DNA of 64,000 nt from Bradyrhizobium sp. CIAT3101 (GCF_029714945.1 NZ_CP121634.1:6035001-6099000), one strand, 5' to 3'. Numbered from the stretch's first letter, positions 37,501 through 45,952 are shown. Numbers and translations: made by a program. The notes: a model not told the origin generated them from the sequence alone.

Positions 37501-40500
37501 ACGGCGAGCGTCGAGGTATTGATGTCGGCCCCCTGCAGCACATCCGCCGAGACCGTGCTCGACCGGCTCGCCGTCGAGACCGAGGCGCCGACCGCCGCGG
37601 CGCCGCCGGTGACACCGCCGGTGAAGACGATCTGGGTCGTGGAATCCTGCGCCATCACGGCGACACCGGCGCCGCCCGTCCCGGTCACGGAGCCGCCGAG
37701 CTCTGCCTTCACATGATTTGAGACGTTGCCGACCGCCACCGCGGCATCCGCGCCAAAGTAAAGTCCCGCGCCGCCCGCGATCGCCTCGGTGTTGATGGTC
37801 TGGCCGCCATAGGCCCCGCCGCTGGCGTCCTTGACCACCGCGGCCACCATGACGGACGGCGCAGTGACGGCCGAGCTCAGATTGGCCGTCACATTGCTGC
37901 TGACACTGGTGTAGCCGATGCCGGCACCGATGCCGACATTCTTGCCGAAGCCGGCGCCGAGCAAATACATCTTGGTCGCGTTCGCGCTGGTGGCGCCGAC
38001 GTTGACCTGCATCGTCGAAATAGCGCTGCCGCCCGCGATCTGCGCGGTGACGCCGTCGGAGCCGCCGGCCAGCACGGTGCTGACGTCGTAGGTCGAGGTG
38101 ACATGCGCATTGTTCGGATTGCCGGCGGTGCCGCTCGCGACGGCATCGCTGCCGTGCGAATTGCTGGTGCTGTTGTTGACGGCCGTGATGGTGCCGTTGT
38201 TGTGGCCGTTGCTGTCGCGCTGATCGAGCTGCCCGGTTTCCTGCTGCTGCGTATCGGCATCGGCCGTGTTGGAGCCGATGATGATGACGCCGACCGTCGC
38301 GCCGATGCCCACGCTGCCGCCAACGCCCGCGGTGACCGCATAGGACAACACCTCCTTGGTGCTGAGCGCGTCGACATTGATCGCGCCGGACGAGTTCAGG
38401 TCGCTGTTGTTGATTTCCGCAGTGGTCTGGCTCTTGAAGACGAGCACGTTGGCGGCCGCGCCGATACCGACGCCGGAGCCGCTAGCACCGATCGCGATCG
38501 CGCCGGCGATCTCCTTGATCTCGACATCCTCGTTCGCGGCGACGGTGACGGCGCCGGCCGCACCACCCGTCGGCGATCGCAGCGTGGTGTCGTAGACACC
38601 GGCGATGGTGGTGTTGTTGGCGATCTCGATGTTCGCCATGCCGGCGATCGCGGCCGATCCGGTCGCGAGCGAGCCGCCGACCGAATAGGCCTGGAAACGA
38701 TCGACCGTGTTGGCCTCGACGTCGAGCGCGCCGCTCAGATTGAGCGCGGTCGTGTGGGTCGTGTTGCCGCCATGATAGTAGAACTCGTCGCCGACATAGG
38801 CCTCGGTCCGGTTTGCCGAGACCTGGACCAGGAAGGCCGCAGAGACCGCCGCCTGGCTGCCATAGGCCGCCGAGCCGCCCGCCGAATAGATGGCGGTGGT
38901 GTCCATGGCATTCACGGTGAGCGACGACGCCGTCATCGCGCCGCCGTCGACATAGGCCTCGGTGGTCGCGGTAAAGACGTTCAGGGCGACCGAGCCGGTG
39001 TTGAAGCCGACGCCGATCGAGGACGCATCCTGCTCGGCATTGGCCTTCACGGTGACGGCGCCGACGGTCGCGGACGGCGTCGACGAAAGACTGCCGACGG
39101 TCGAATTGGTGACATACGCCATCGTGGTGCGCGACATCGTCGTCGAGATGACGGTCGCGCCGCCACCGCCGGTGCCGGTCGGGGGCACGATGCCGGCGCC
39201 GAACGCGCCGGAATAGGAGAAGCTCGAGGCCGCGACGTCGATCTGCGGCAGCAGCCCCGCGCTGGTCAGGCGCGTGTCGATGCTGGCGCTGTCGATATAG
39301 GCGGTGGTCGACCCGCTCAGCACCGAGGTGATCGGGTTGACCATGATGGAGATGCCGGTGCCGGCTGCGATCGTCATGACATTGGTCACGACGGCCTGGT
39401 GCGAGCTCGCGACCACGGCGAGGCCCTTCACCGTGTCCTGGATCTCGCTCAGATCGGGCGTGTGGTCGGTCGGCGCCTGGAAGCCGCTGAGATCGTTCGC
39501 ATGCGCCAGCGTGCCGCTATTGACCGACAGCGTGTCGGTCGAGCTGGTTCCGAGCGCGTCGACCTTGGTGTTTGCTCCGCTGATATACGCCGAGGTGCTG
39601 CCGGTGATCTGGTTCGTTACCATCGAGCCGGCGCCGCCGGCCGGCCCCTTGGAGATCGAGAGCGCGCCGGCGGACACGACAACGTTATCCGTGTTGCTTG
39701 CGATCACCGCGACGTTGTTGTTGGCGATGACGTCGGATCCCTTGGTGGCGCCCAGCGCGGCACTGTCGGTAATGCTGGCAGTGACGTTGGTTCCCATCAG
39801 GTTCGTCGCGACCGAGCCTGCGAGGCCGACCTGCGAGGAGATCGCGATACCGACGGCGACGGTCGAGATCGTGGCGTTCGAGCTTGCGCCGAGGGCGACG
39901 GTGCCTGTCGAGGTCACCTTCGAACCGGTGATGCCGGCGCTGACATTGTTGGCAATGTTGCTGTTGACGAGCGCCAGACCCGCGGCGTTTCCGCCATTCG
40001 GCGCGATCGCGGCGACTGCAGCCGAACCGGTGATCTTGGAATTGTCGGTCGCGTTGATCGTCACGGAGCCGGCCGACACGGTCGAACCCGTGGAGTTCGA
40101 CTGGCTCTTGCCGATGTTGGCCGACACGGTGTTGGTGATCGAGCTGATCGTCAGCGCGGCGGTACCGGCGCACTGCCCGCTGGCCGCGCCGATGCCGAGC
40201 GCGACCGACTGGATCGCCGAGGAGTCGGTTGCGGTCACATTGACGCGGCCGACCGCCGTCGTCAGCACGTTGGCAATGTAGGCCGAATGCGTCGTCGCGA
40301 TGGTGTCGTAGACCAGCGAAGCGCCGATATCGTTCTTGGCGGCCTCGATGACGCCGGCGACGGAAACGATGCCGCCGCCGGGTCCGTTACCCACCCCCCC
40401 GTTGAGCGCGGCCGCACTGAAGTCGACGCAGTTCTGCCCTCCGGTGCCGCCGTGGGTCGTACAGGTGTCCGACGCGAGGAGCCCGCTGTTCGACTTCTTG

Positions 40501-43500
40501 ACCAGATTTCCAAGCGCGGTGTCGAGCGCCGACACGTCGCCGCTGTCGGCGATCACCGTGATCGACCCGACATTGATGCTGACCGTCGCTCCGCTGTCGA
40601 TATAGGCCGTCGTGGTCGGCGATATCTCGTCAACCACAATGGCACCGGTCAGCGAATTGCCGTTCGTCGACGCGCCCCCCGACGCCGCGCCGGCCGCGAT
40701 CACGCTGGCATTGTCGGCGAGCACCTGCAACGTGTCGTAATTGGAGATCGAGCTCGAGAGGATGTGGGCGTCAGTCGCCTTCCCGCTGGTCGGATCGGAG
40801 ATCGAGGCATAGGTCAGCGCGATACCGACACCCGCCTTGCCACCCGAGAAATAGAGCACGCCGCCGCCGATCGCGATGTTCGTGGTCTGGTAGGCGTCGA
40901 CCTCGAGGGTGCGGTTGACAACGCCCGTCCGGCCCGTGACGGTCGAGTTCTCGATATAGGCATTGGCGCTGTCGGTGATGATGCCGACCGAGGCCGACAA
41001 CGAGGCGGAATTGGCCTTCGATCCCGAGATGCCCAGCGCGACGACGGTCTCGGAGCCGCCATTGAGCGCCATGACCTTCAAGGTATCCTGATTGTTCAGC
41101 GTCGTGCCGTAGATATAGGCGAGCGTGTGGTTGCTGGACATCGCCGAGGCGATGGCGCCGCCGACGGCCACGCTGGTCGATCCCTCGCTCCCGGCCATGT
41201 TGGCCGCAGCCGAGCCGGAGCCATTGTCCAGAATGGTGTCGTTGAGCGCCTGGACCAGTGTCTTGGTGCTCACCAGGCTCGTCGTGGTGTATTTGTCGAT
41301 CGTCCCGGCGTTCTTGATATAGGCGCTGGTGCCGAGCGAGACATCGCTCACCGAGGAGCTGCCGGCGAGATCGATGCTGAAGCCGCTGGTGCTCGATCCG
41401 GACTTCGCACCGACTTGACTCGCACCGGCTGCAACGCCCGCGGTACCGCCGGTTGCGGCCGACGTCACCGCCCCCGCCTTGGTCGCGAAGCTGGACACGC
41501 CCGGCTCCGAGATCGCTGCTGCGATCGAGGCCGCCGTGATGCGTCCGGACGTCGTCGCGGAAATGATCAGGTTGTCGGCCTTCACCGAGCCGCTGCCGCC
41601 GCTGGTTCCCGAGAAAGGATCGTCGACGTTGAAGGCACCGCCCCGGATATCGCTGCTGTTGTCGCCGATATTGGCAGCGGTGTCGGCGGTCGCCCCGAGA
41701 TAGGCGACGGCGAGACCGACCGCCGAGTTGGCGCTGATCGAGACCGCGCCGGCGATCGACAGCATCGACAGGTCCTGGGCGGCATAGATGTTGACGGTCG
41801 GCGCCTCCACGGTCGCCCCCGCTCCGATCGAAGCATGGGTCGTGTTGTCGACCAGCGCAATCGAGGTGATGCCGTTCAGCGCCAGCGAACCCTGGGCCTT
41901 GCCCGACGTCGGCGCGACACCGAAGAACTGATCGGTCGTGACGGCTTCGACGGAGATGTTGTCGTTCGCCTTCACCGTCGCATTGGCGGCGACGCCGGCG
42001 ATGGTGTTGTTGGAGAGCTGGACCAGATTGAGCGAGCCGCCGAACGACGAGCCGCCGGACGTGTTGCCGATGAAGCCGAACGTGCCGATGTTGCCGGCGA
42101 CGTCGATCGAGGCGGTATAGGAGTTGGCCGTGACGGCAAGCGTCGCGTCGAAAGCCTGGGTGCCGTTGTTGAGGTTGGCCGTCCACGCGCCGCTGCCGCA
42201 CGACGCGACGGTGCAGGTCGCATTCAGGTTGGCGTCGGTCGCGACCCATGCCGTGGTGTTGTTGTGGACGATGAAATTGTTCAGCGAGCCGGAAATTCCG
42301 AGCGTGTCGCCTGCGTCGGCGCCTGCGTTCGCGTAGCTGGTGATGATGTTGCCGCTGACGCCAAGACTGCCGTTGAGATGGCTCAACACCTCGGTCAACC
42401 CGGCCCATTGGGTCCAGGTGTTGGTGATCGGCATCGAGGTGTTTGCGGCGACGCCGATGTTCGGCGCATTGATGGTCACGCCTTCGCCGATATAGGCATT
42501 CGAATTGTGGGTGTAGTTGCCCCAGGCCACGGCCGCGCTGACCGCGTAGGACTGGCCGTTGATCGGGCTCGAGGTGATCGCCGCCGTCGTCGAATTGTTG
42601 CGCACGCCGACGTCGGTCACGTTGGAGACCACCGCGACGTTGCCGGTCGTGTAGATCGACGGCGCGCCACCGCTGGGATTGGTCGCGATCGCCGCCGTGG
42701 CATTTTCGGTGCTGTTGGCGAGCGTGAGCGCCGCGGAGGCCTTGAGATTCAAATCGGCCGTGAGCAGCGTGCTGGTCATCTGCGACACGATGATACTGGT
42801 CGGCGCGGAGCCGACGGCCGCAACACCCTGCAGGCCCGCGATCAGCGTCGGTGTGCCGGTGATGGTCGACGCCATGGTCGAGTTCGACGTGGTGTTCGAG
42901 ACGGCATTGACCGTCACCGGACCGGTCATCGGATTGGCGCTGGTTCCCAGCGATGATCCCAGCGTGGCGTTGGCGGAGGTGTTGATGTTGCTCATCGCCA
43001 TCGCGCCGCCGACATTGCCGTTGAGCGCAGGATTATCCAGCGCGACCGATGTCGCCGATGTCGAGAAGCTGTTGTTGTTGGTCGCGTAGATGGCAAGGCC
43101 GCCGGCCGAACCGCTCGCCGTCCCCGCGCTCAGATGCGCGCCGGTCTCGACATTCGCGTTGGTCGTCACCGAGGCGTTGGTATAGGCGAACGTCGCAACC
43201 ACGGCCGCGCTGGTGGTTGCCGCGATCGCGGCGACGTTCACCGTGGCGTTGTTGGTGGAGGTGATGTTCAGGTAGCCGCCGGCCGAAATGGTCGCGTTGC
43301 TGGCGACGTTGGCGGAGACATTGCCGATGACGTTGCCGACCACGGCCGAAGCGCCGAACGGAAGACCGCCGCCGATCGTGGATGCGAGCACCGGATCCGC
43401 CGCCGTTTCCGACCCGGTCGCGGTGATCAGGACGTTGCCGCTCGCGGAAATATTGGCATGACCATTGATGGCAACGTTGGCCGTCGCGCTCGCGGCGACA

Positions 43501-45113
43501 TATCCGGCATTGACGCCGAGGTTCAGCCCCGCAACGGTCTCGCCGAGCATCGCGAAAAGACCGGCCGTCGAGCTCAGCATGTTCGACACCGCCGTCGAGG
43601 TCGCACCGATGCTGATGTTTCCGCCGGTGATCTGGCCATCGACCGTGATGCCCGTCGTCGCATAGGCGTGACCCGATATCAGGGTCTGGCTGGCGGTCGC
43701 CGCGAGGGTGACGCTGCCGTCGGTGTAGCTGGTGCCGGAATTGACCGCCTGGGCCAGAATCTTCGCGCCGTTGACGATGGAGATCGTTTTCGCGTCGAGC
43801 TCGACATTGTTGGCATTGCCGGTCGAATGACCGTTGACGTCGAGACGGCGGGCATCGATCACGGCATGCGCGGCGAGCGTAATCGAATTGTCCGCCTGGA
43901 CGACGTAAGTCGCACCGGCGCTCAGCGCTGCGATGGCGTTGGCGACGGACGTGTTCGACAGGGTCACGCCGGCGTCGCCCTGGCCCGCATCGCCGATCAC
44001 CACATCGGTCGGGTCGATCACCAGCGTGCCCGCCTTGCCGTTCGGCGCGCTGAGGTTGATGGAGACACCGCTGCCGATGTCGATGACGCCGTTTCCGCTG
44101 AGCTCGACCAGGCCCGCATTGCCCGTCTTCGAGCCGGCGTTGATCGCCGCACCGCTCTTCACGGTCAGGTCGTTGCCGGCCTTGACGAGGACGCCGCCGG
44201 CATCGCCGGTTCGGCTCGCGGTGCTCAGCTTCGCATTCTTGCCGATCTCGGCGTTGTTGCCGGCCACGACCGCAATCGTGCTCGGCGTCGTGGTCTTGCT
44301 GCGCGCCGTCAGCCGTCCGTTGACGGTTGCGTTGTTGACGGCTCCGATGTGGATCGAGCCGTTGCTCACGGTGATGGCGCTGGCGCTGCGCAGGCCCTTC
44401 GAATTGACGGAGGCCGCGAACTTCGCGGCGTGATCGAGATTGGCGATGTCGCGCTGGCTTGCGCCGCCGACGAGGACGTTCTGCCCGGTCAGGCGGACGC
44501 CGTCGATGGCGTTGATCCGGCCGTAGATCCTGATATTGCCGTCCGGCGAGACCGGGAACGAGCCGGCCATCAGATTGCCGACCGCCGTGCCGTTGATCGC
44601 CCCTCCGGGTCCGATCAGGCTGTCGGTGAACTCGCGCGTCGGCGTCGAGACGTTGAGGCTGCCGACATTCACCGTGCCGCTGCGGCCGACGACGAAGCCC
44701 TTGGGATCGGCGAAGTAGACGTTACCGCCGATGGCGCCGTTCATGTAGGAGTTCAGCGTGCCGTTGACGTAGACCGGCGCATCGCGAACGATGTTGACCA
44801 GGTTCTGCGTGCCGGTCGGCAGCTGCAGATTGACGGTGTTGCCCTGCCCGACGCTGAACTGCGAGAACGAGTTGAAGGCGTTGGCGCCCGCCACCGTCGA
44901 CGTCGTGACGTTGGTGACGCCGCCGGAGGTCTGCAAGGCGGTGCCGGTACGGCCGTCCGGAACGATGACGTTCGCGGTCTGCGCCTGCAGGCGGACGCTG
45001 AACACCGGCAGGAAGACCATCTGCATCGCGCAGAGCAGCGACATCGAACGGAAGCGTGCAAGTCCCTGCAGCATCCGTTCGTTGTTGTCTCGCCTCGCAG
45101 ACGGTCCGCGCAT
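28506..45113 (-). CDS. Giant filamentous hemagglutinin-type adhesin (TpsA), 5,535 residues
   Basis: One uninterrupted frame of 16.6 kb. It has a long signal peptide (about 1-45, MSLLCAMQMVFLPVFSVRLQA) and a TPS secretion domain (about 46-230) starting ANVIVPDGRTGTAL, with FNSFSQFSV, VNGTLNSYMNG and ADPKGFVVGRSG in the place of the usual NPNG motif. A very long Gly/Ala/Ser/Thr/Asn-rich body built of degenerate beta-helix repeats follows. Three Cys-Cys pairs lie at about residues 3501, 3944 and 5427, and three repeats of about 115 residues lie near the C-terminus. No CdiA-type VENN motif or recognisable toxin tip is seen; the end is basic and short. The layout resembles LktA-type filamentous adhesins. 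GAAGAGG precedes the ATG at 45113. Role in surface attachment is inferred. Confidence 0.93.
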   Translation of the reverse strand: MRGPSARRDNNERMLQGLARFRSMSLLCAMQMVFLPVFSVRLQAQTANVIVPDGRTGTALQTSGGVTNVTTSTVAGANAFNSFSQFSVGQGNTVNLQLPTGTQNLVNIVRDAPVYVNGTLNSYMNGAIGGNVYFADPKGFVVGRSGTVNVGSLNVSTPTREFTDSLIGPGGAINGTAVGNLMAGSFPVSPDGNIRIYGRINAIDGVRLTGQNVLVGGASQRDIANLDHAAKFAASVNSKGLRSASAITVSNGSIHIGAVNNATVNGRLTARSKTTTPSTIAVVAGNNAEIGKNAKLSTASRTGDAGGVLVKAGNDLTVKSGAAINAGSKTGNAGLVELSGNGVIDIGSGVSINLSAPNGKAGTLVIDPTDVVIGDAGQGDAGVTLSNTSVANAIAALSAGATYVVQADNSITLAAHAVIDARRLDVNGHSTGNANNVELDAKTISIVNGAKILAQAVNSGTSYTDGSVTLAATASQTLISGHAYATTGITVDGQITGGNISIGATSTAVSNMLSSTAGLFAMLGETVAGLNLGVNAGYVAASATANVAINGHANISASGNVLITATGSETAADPVLASTIGGGLPFGASAVVGNVIGNVSANVASNATISAGGYLNITSTNNATVNVAAIAATTSAAVVATFAYTNASVTTNANVETGAHLSAGTASGSAGGLAIYATNNNSFSTSATSVALDNPALNGNVGGAMAMSNINTSANATLGSSLGTSANPMTGPVTVNAVSNTTSNSTMASTITGTPTLIAGLQGVAAVGSAPTSIIVSQMTSTLLTADLNLKASAALTLANSTENATAAIATNPSGGAPSIYTTGNVAVVSNVTDVGVRNNSTTAAITSSPINGQSYAVSAAVAWGNYTHNSNAYIGEGVTINAPNIGVAANTSMPITNTWTQWAGLTEVLSHLNGSLGVSGNIITSYANAGADAGDTLGISGSLNNFIVHNNTTAWVATDANLNATCTVASCGSGAWTANLNNGTQAFDATLAVTANSYTASIDVAGNIGTFGFIGNTSGGSSFGGSLNLVQLSNNTIAGVAANATVKANDNISVEAVTTDQFFGVAPTSGKAQGSLALNGITSIALVDNTTHASIGAGATVEAPTVNIYAAQDLSMLSIAGAVSISANSAVGLAVAYLGATADTAANIGDNSSDIRGGAFNVDDPFSGTSGGSGSVKADNLIISATTSGRITAASIAAAISEPGVSSFATKAGAVTSAATGGTAGVAAGASQVGAKSGSSTSGFSIDLAGSSSVSDVSLGTSAYIKNAGTIDKYTTTSLVSTKTLVQALNDTILDNGSGSAAANMAGSEGSTSVAVGGAIASAMSSNHTLAYIYGTTLNNQDTLKVMALNGGSETVVALGISGSKANSASLSASVGIITDSANAYIENSTVTGRTGVVNRTLEVDAYQTTNIAIGGGVLYFSGGKAGVGIALTYASISDPTSGKATDAHILSSSISNYDTLQVLADNASVIAAGAASGGASTNGNSLTGAIVVDEISPTTTAYIDSGATVSINVGSITVIADSGDVSALDTALGNLVKKSNSGLLASDTCTTHGGTGGQNCVDFSAAALNGGVGNGPGGGIVSVAGVIEAAKNDIGASLVYDTIATTHSAYIANVLTTAVGRVNVTATDSSAIQSVALGIGAASGQCAGTAALTISSITNTVSANIGKSQSNSTGSTVSAGSVTINATDNSKITGSAAVAAIAPNGGNAAGLALVNSNIANNVSAGITGSKVTSTGTVALGASSNATISTVAVGIAISSQVGLAGSVATNLMGTNVTASITDSAALGATKGSDVIANNNVAVIASNTDNVVVSAGALSISKGPAGGAGSMVTNQITGSTSAYISGANTKVDALGTSSTDTLSVNSGTLAHANDLSGFQAPTDHTPDLSEIQDTVKGLAVVASSHQAVVTNVMTIAAGTGISIMVNPITSVLSGSTTAYIDSASIDTRLTSAGLLPQIDVAASSFSYSGAFGAGIVPPTGTGGGGATVISTTMSRTTMAYVTNSTVGSLSSTPSATVGAVTVKANAEQDASSIGVGFNTGSVALNVFTATTEAYVDGGAMTASSLTVNAMDTTAIYSAGGSAAYGSQAAVSAAFLVQVSANRTEAYVGDEFYYHGGNTTHTTALNLSGALDVEANTVDRFQAYSVGGSLATGSAAIAGMANIEIANNTTIAGVYDTTLRSPTGGAAGAVTVAANEDVEIKEIAGAIAIGASGSGVGIGAAANVLVFKSQTTAEINNSDLNSSGAINVDALSTKEVLSYAVTAGVGGSVGIGATVGVIIIGSNTADADTQQQETGQLDQRDSNGHNNGTITAVNNSTSNSHGSDAVASGTAGNPNNAHVTSTYDVSTVLAGGSDGVTAQIAGGSAISTMQVNVGATSANATKMYLLGAGFGKNVGIGAGIGYTSVSSNVTANLSSAVTAPSVMVAAVVKDASGGAYGGQTINTEAIAGGAGLYFGADAAVAVGNVSNHVKAELGGSVTGTGGAGVAVMAQDSTTQIVFTGGVTGGAAAVGASVSTASRSSTVSADVLQGADINTSTLAVGAQGAGTLTTTATALGGGIVAGVGADAEAHENSSVTADIGAGATIATSATGLGTLVSASITPNLSSSAIGVSVGGGAVGVAVAQSTVGAQVTADIGNDAIFSGGAVSVAAMALVPTGGTTTYAWALAGGGGSLIGAQGSYAKASENATVNAYGGTGITLPNADVTIAAQNDSAQYAEATGLSSGFLALGASVAQVSSSAHTYAYLGAGAITSAANTGILQILATGVDVNAADAIVGAGGTYAGAAAVATTSSTATTQARMDGNGADDTLYFGGLKVSAKHTTNYGASGDAYQASTAGVSGGSAQNTVTTDTTAEIGTHLIINSAGGNMTVISNDIVNQAGGGARSGSGGMFAGAAALSNSTVTQTVTTNIDAGTVLSLNDDPRTSNGVINIEAYNTLNTNDTVSLATAALFAGGGAESDMTANATLQVNINARELFSAGKIYVGTAAKMAAANNANASLYGAIAGVGASTNTWVHANQAVNVGNNAKIEAWHDITMYAGLAGDGSVFSSVQATATTVVYNNTAIPISTLYRGTANADDTTSLTLANTSSVLGVQNIYLGATQGQVTAAGNGSNYNPYLDIFSAKNSDNHSHTSGTGDVALNGLVVAGIDNDLTVTIELGASAPTLSTTSPYSELTLESVSDANHLSSTMSWNHQAVQYTIVGNFNPYQLVVNQLATLTGLTAAQVRSQLAAATPTAPATMSPSGTDTTGDIQRQIDTLIKQAPFTSDAPGNAFAFGDMLVSAGNVSILAQKLTGNSGTNPAAPAVIARSSPLIKIENKGLDFMSLGNLTVTDVSGGNITYRQIDHVDPDSHSNVTFTAMPSATPVIDISATYNGLDPSTGQGIDQNGNVLTRTPDIYFNGAVNNANGLLKIVNNLGSVVASQSLSAATVQIVVPKGTFTFLGGVGTFYDSSSAVTSQWDTTENRPTDALTAVMTAATYLGAYGDYYTAPHIASGGDHPYFYYCCTDGTHGVYQPVANADASTIFTARMLMTYYDGLSLYSSIFLPVGRGTPGNTSTPDAGSVPDVNTLKIIEGQSLDSTNVVLAQWKKTTYDGRNVYTDSGPYKTPFNCATACDSSGFFQVINIQPDAITPKTADTPATATATRTITGQAVIISASVININGTIQAGSSSNYSVNIGAAAYDAIYGSNGLKNRNGGADFAAAQANARNGVYYDVSGSVTASATGDAKIGVRYNALTDQLILNGVAQGAGGYVYLNGKIISTSTDSTQTQGNIEIKGGAGTVTVNNTSGLQLVTNTINTSATAQSVVEIVDQLKGKTTWWVYDPKAASNQQVSRYETNSVTAAAIDPSMLAARTGTAGIQYATQENMLYQWVDTATLDRPTTSTQFDYGWSFTQTAGQDWTRSISLVSGTQSTNYQKVTTATGSYHWAGGVNPDGSPVGLNTHSNACCGADGQYNWYQAIYDHLTLTLTNTVKASNPINIKFTGGGSSDVVVNSTSGIVVNGSINNVQGATTLNATGANSSITVAANANNPVISGTSVTLRGDGGIGSLGTTKTPVQVQIYGGSLTASSIDHDIAISATGAMSINQVKVNSAGATPQGNVFLSATGDINSATAYNVTNPVVIGKNIEIDSAAGAIGATSSVVNGTSTLTNINPLVIQASGTVQASGAVDGGVLNSSSATGAYIIQSKGDLRIGTVQSTSGPVFLEAAGSDGNQANILNGQAAAGITAAESAHLQSVWTNLDLLNGNPATAAVNSYQSMVTSAYNDYFQLKNIAFANGSTYNPTSVGLTVLRAQVAAKLGIDPANVSTTDMQVEATTRFLKDQFLLGKINTDQLKSSLTTLLGTAPTDPLGTVFGTSLSSTLFAKLFDGVATADQRLPSNTALQTALDAYDARYTYTLATTERVYGVITAGAQWTQSQLAYTVSSSAIGAAPPPIDPNVAANISANQIMLYAPHGSVGNSAAPQTFTFTSVDSSSLTPDQRALLSSAGPGQLTVGAVTDPTTHVVTYTVSLSQQNLVVLDNPVAISANALSNIYLGSKNSLTLGGVTASYGPIAAAQANGIQVTGRGDVKLDAVTGITAAAGVTGVPVISGDIANLTLIAEHGNIGAPGAAGSNPATKANAIQIAFANPANDQLDQVSSGQGIYVKQTTGDLVLGNISAGNEIQLAATGSIYAEAGFTDRSAIHILGTDLDLRAGGNIGFNGATFQPLQVNISGAVTGSAGGDFSLLAVTGDLAVGSSGAYGSLMAGGAMTLNASRGALTINADLTSDGLMQLLANRGMTFAAGTSAAPVVATSTTDGVTLVAATLSMGAYSAINAAKVISVTTTGDAVLGQLNTSLSYAAAGNAPSIIVTAGGVASLGAIIGNGDGQTTFVTSGAGAALSLSASNGIGSATGRLAFNAGLFSASASAGNVYLKALTDTEASVLSAAAGSVDIVGTGGLTLDQVAAGTAVGASGSFSAVTANGSIVIGTAGSSGAQTIHASQNVTFNALATTGNAGDVGNISVTADNGFILAQTVTSGGATTLGSVSANGSATLLAATTITGNTLAATTGAGLLTAGGPINWNVLNVGTTLGATASQGSINLQTAQSGGTQTIHAHDNVTFNALTAAGITGDVGSINVDADNGFILAQTVMAGGVPTLGSVSAHGSASLIAAGTNMGHNLTASTGNAVLKGTVVKWDNLTAGGTLDVTATAGGITLGTTTSGGKQTLHAHDDIVFSQITTTGIPGDAGDLDIKSDTGKLRGGSISASGDTRFDVAGGVSFDRITGEVVKMTSSGDLTINWVSVVKELDLAADTITVRGEQIRSNPPVPLILNITGYNGGVATSANVTIDPDSIIINQLKVVDANILTDAHSVTVLNGYVPGQLTLTTASEQVLLNNRTLAPSNWPTLQLYQPGGVFTLSQVGNATVTNAYVVSYTGDISATVTNYGSNHACCSDYTGASMARNIAVDGEGHESIDTWLAQKSGAGTFYQLGLSGHARLDALLSPRPVETIGSGPAVNVEGLNDMRKLRRQGQRAGRPGWKDAAIDAMTKPAVSRLAEAW
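29250..30350 (-). repeat. Tandem repeats of about 115 codons in the C-terminal part of the adhesin gene
   Basis: Three successive copies share the pattern QTIHAxxNVTFNALxxxGxxGDVG, ADNGFILAQTV and TLGSVSAxGSA. The shared QT(I/L)HA start recurs near 30200, 29855 and 29510, a period of about 345 bp. The copy nearest the 3' end is the most diverged. Boundaries are approximate. Such repeats can change copy number by recombination. Confidence 0.8.
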
Positions 45114-45184
45114 TTCAGATCCTCTTCATCGGCATTGGCGCCGATCCACAACCGCGTGGGAGAATGATGTGAGATCGTCCCGGA

Positions 45185-45952
45185 TCAGAACTGACCGGGC
45201 GGAAGCTTGAAGACGTCGGGGCTCTTGGCGTCGGCCACGTAGAACAGCAGCAGGCTCGTCGGCGTGAGCACGCGCTGGTTGTTCTCCTTGTTCTCGAACG
45301 TGCCCTGCAGCAGCAGGATCACCGAACGATCCTTGGCGTCGCTGCCGCGGAACATCACGATGCCGCCGTTGACGGGCATGTTGACCGCGATGGAGTCGGG
45401 CTTGAAGCCTTCGCTGAGGAAGTGCGCGCGCAGGATGTTGGCGTTGGAGAACAGCTTCTCCGCCGTCAGCGCCGCATCGGTCGCCTTGGACCAGACCGCG
45501 CCGATCTGGATCAGCGACTTGGATTTGTAGCCGAACACGTAGGAGAGCTCGGCGGTGCCGCCGTTCGGCAGCAGATCCGGAACGGTCAGCAGCACGCTAT
45601 GGGTCAGCTCGGACGGATTGTCCTGCGCCTTGATCGCGTCGGCCTTCGGGCTGAAATCCTTGGTCATCGCCGCGCGCACGTCGGCCTCGTTCATGCCGAA
45701 CTTGGCGGAGCGGAAACCGTCGATCGTCTTGGTCTTGTCGTCGGCAGGCGCCGTGGCGGCCTCGCTCGAGGCTGAAGGTGCCGCACTGGCAGGGGCTGCC
45801 GCGCCGGGCGACGCACCGGCCGCGACCGCCTTCGGCGCCGTCGCAGCCTTCTGCTTGGGCGTCGCGCCCTGCACGCCCTGAGCCGCCAGCGGCCCGGCCG
45901 CAACAATGGTGAGAAGGCCGACAAGGGCCGGGACAAGGTAGATTTTGCGCAT
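45185..45952 (-). CDS. Exported protein of unknown function at the head of the two-partner secretion operon
   Basis: A 255-residue protein with a signal peptide (MRKIYLVPALVGLLTIVAAGPLAAQ), an Ala/Pro-rich low-complexity linker (about 26-70), and a folded C-terminal domain starting DGFRSAKFGMNEADVRAAM and ending FKLPPGQF. I recognise no named family. The segment FGMNEADVRAAM is similar in style to small periplasmic proteins with a repeated x-G-M-x-x-x-E/D-V/I-x-x motif, but that is a loose resemblance. ATG at 45952 is preferred over TTG at 45970 because GAAGG precedes it by six bases. It lies 71 bp upstream of the adhesin gene, in the same direction. Confidence 0.75.
   Translation of the reverse strand: MRKIYLVPALVGLLTIVAAGPLAAQGVQGATPKQKAATAPKAVAAGASPGAAAPASAAPSASSEAATAPADDKTKTIDGFRSAKFGMNEADVRAAMTKDFSPKADAIKAQDNPSELTHSVLLTVPDLLPNGGTAELSYVFGYKSKSLIQIGAVWSKATDAALTAEKLFSNANILRAHFLSEGFKPDSIAVNMPVNGGIVMFRGSDAKDRSVILLLQGTFENKENNQRVLTPTSLLLFYVADAKSPDVFKLPPGQF

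Noticed and set aside
38103..42956. A 1,617-codon plus-strand frame opposite the adhesin gene
   Set aside because: Same reason: biased mirror translation without domains or a start region, opposite a continuous adhesin frame.
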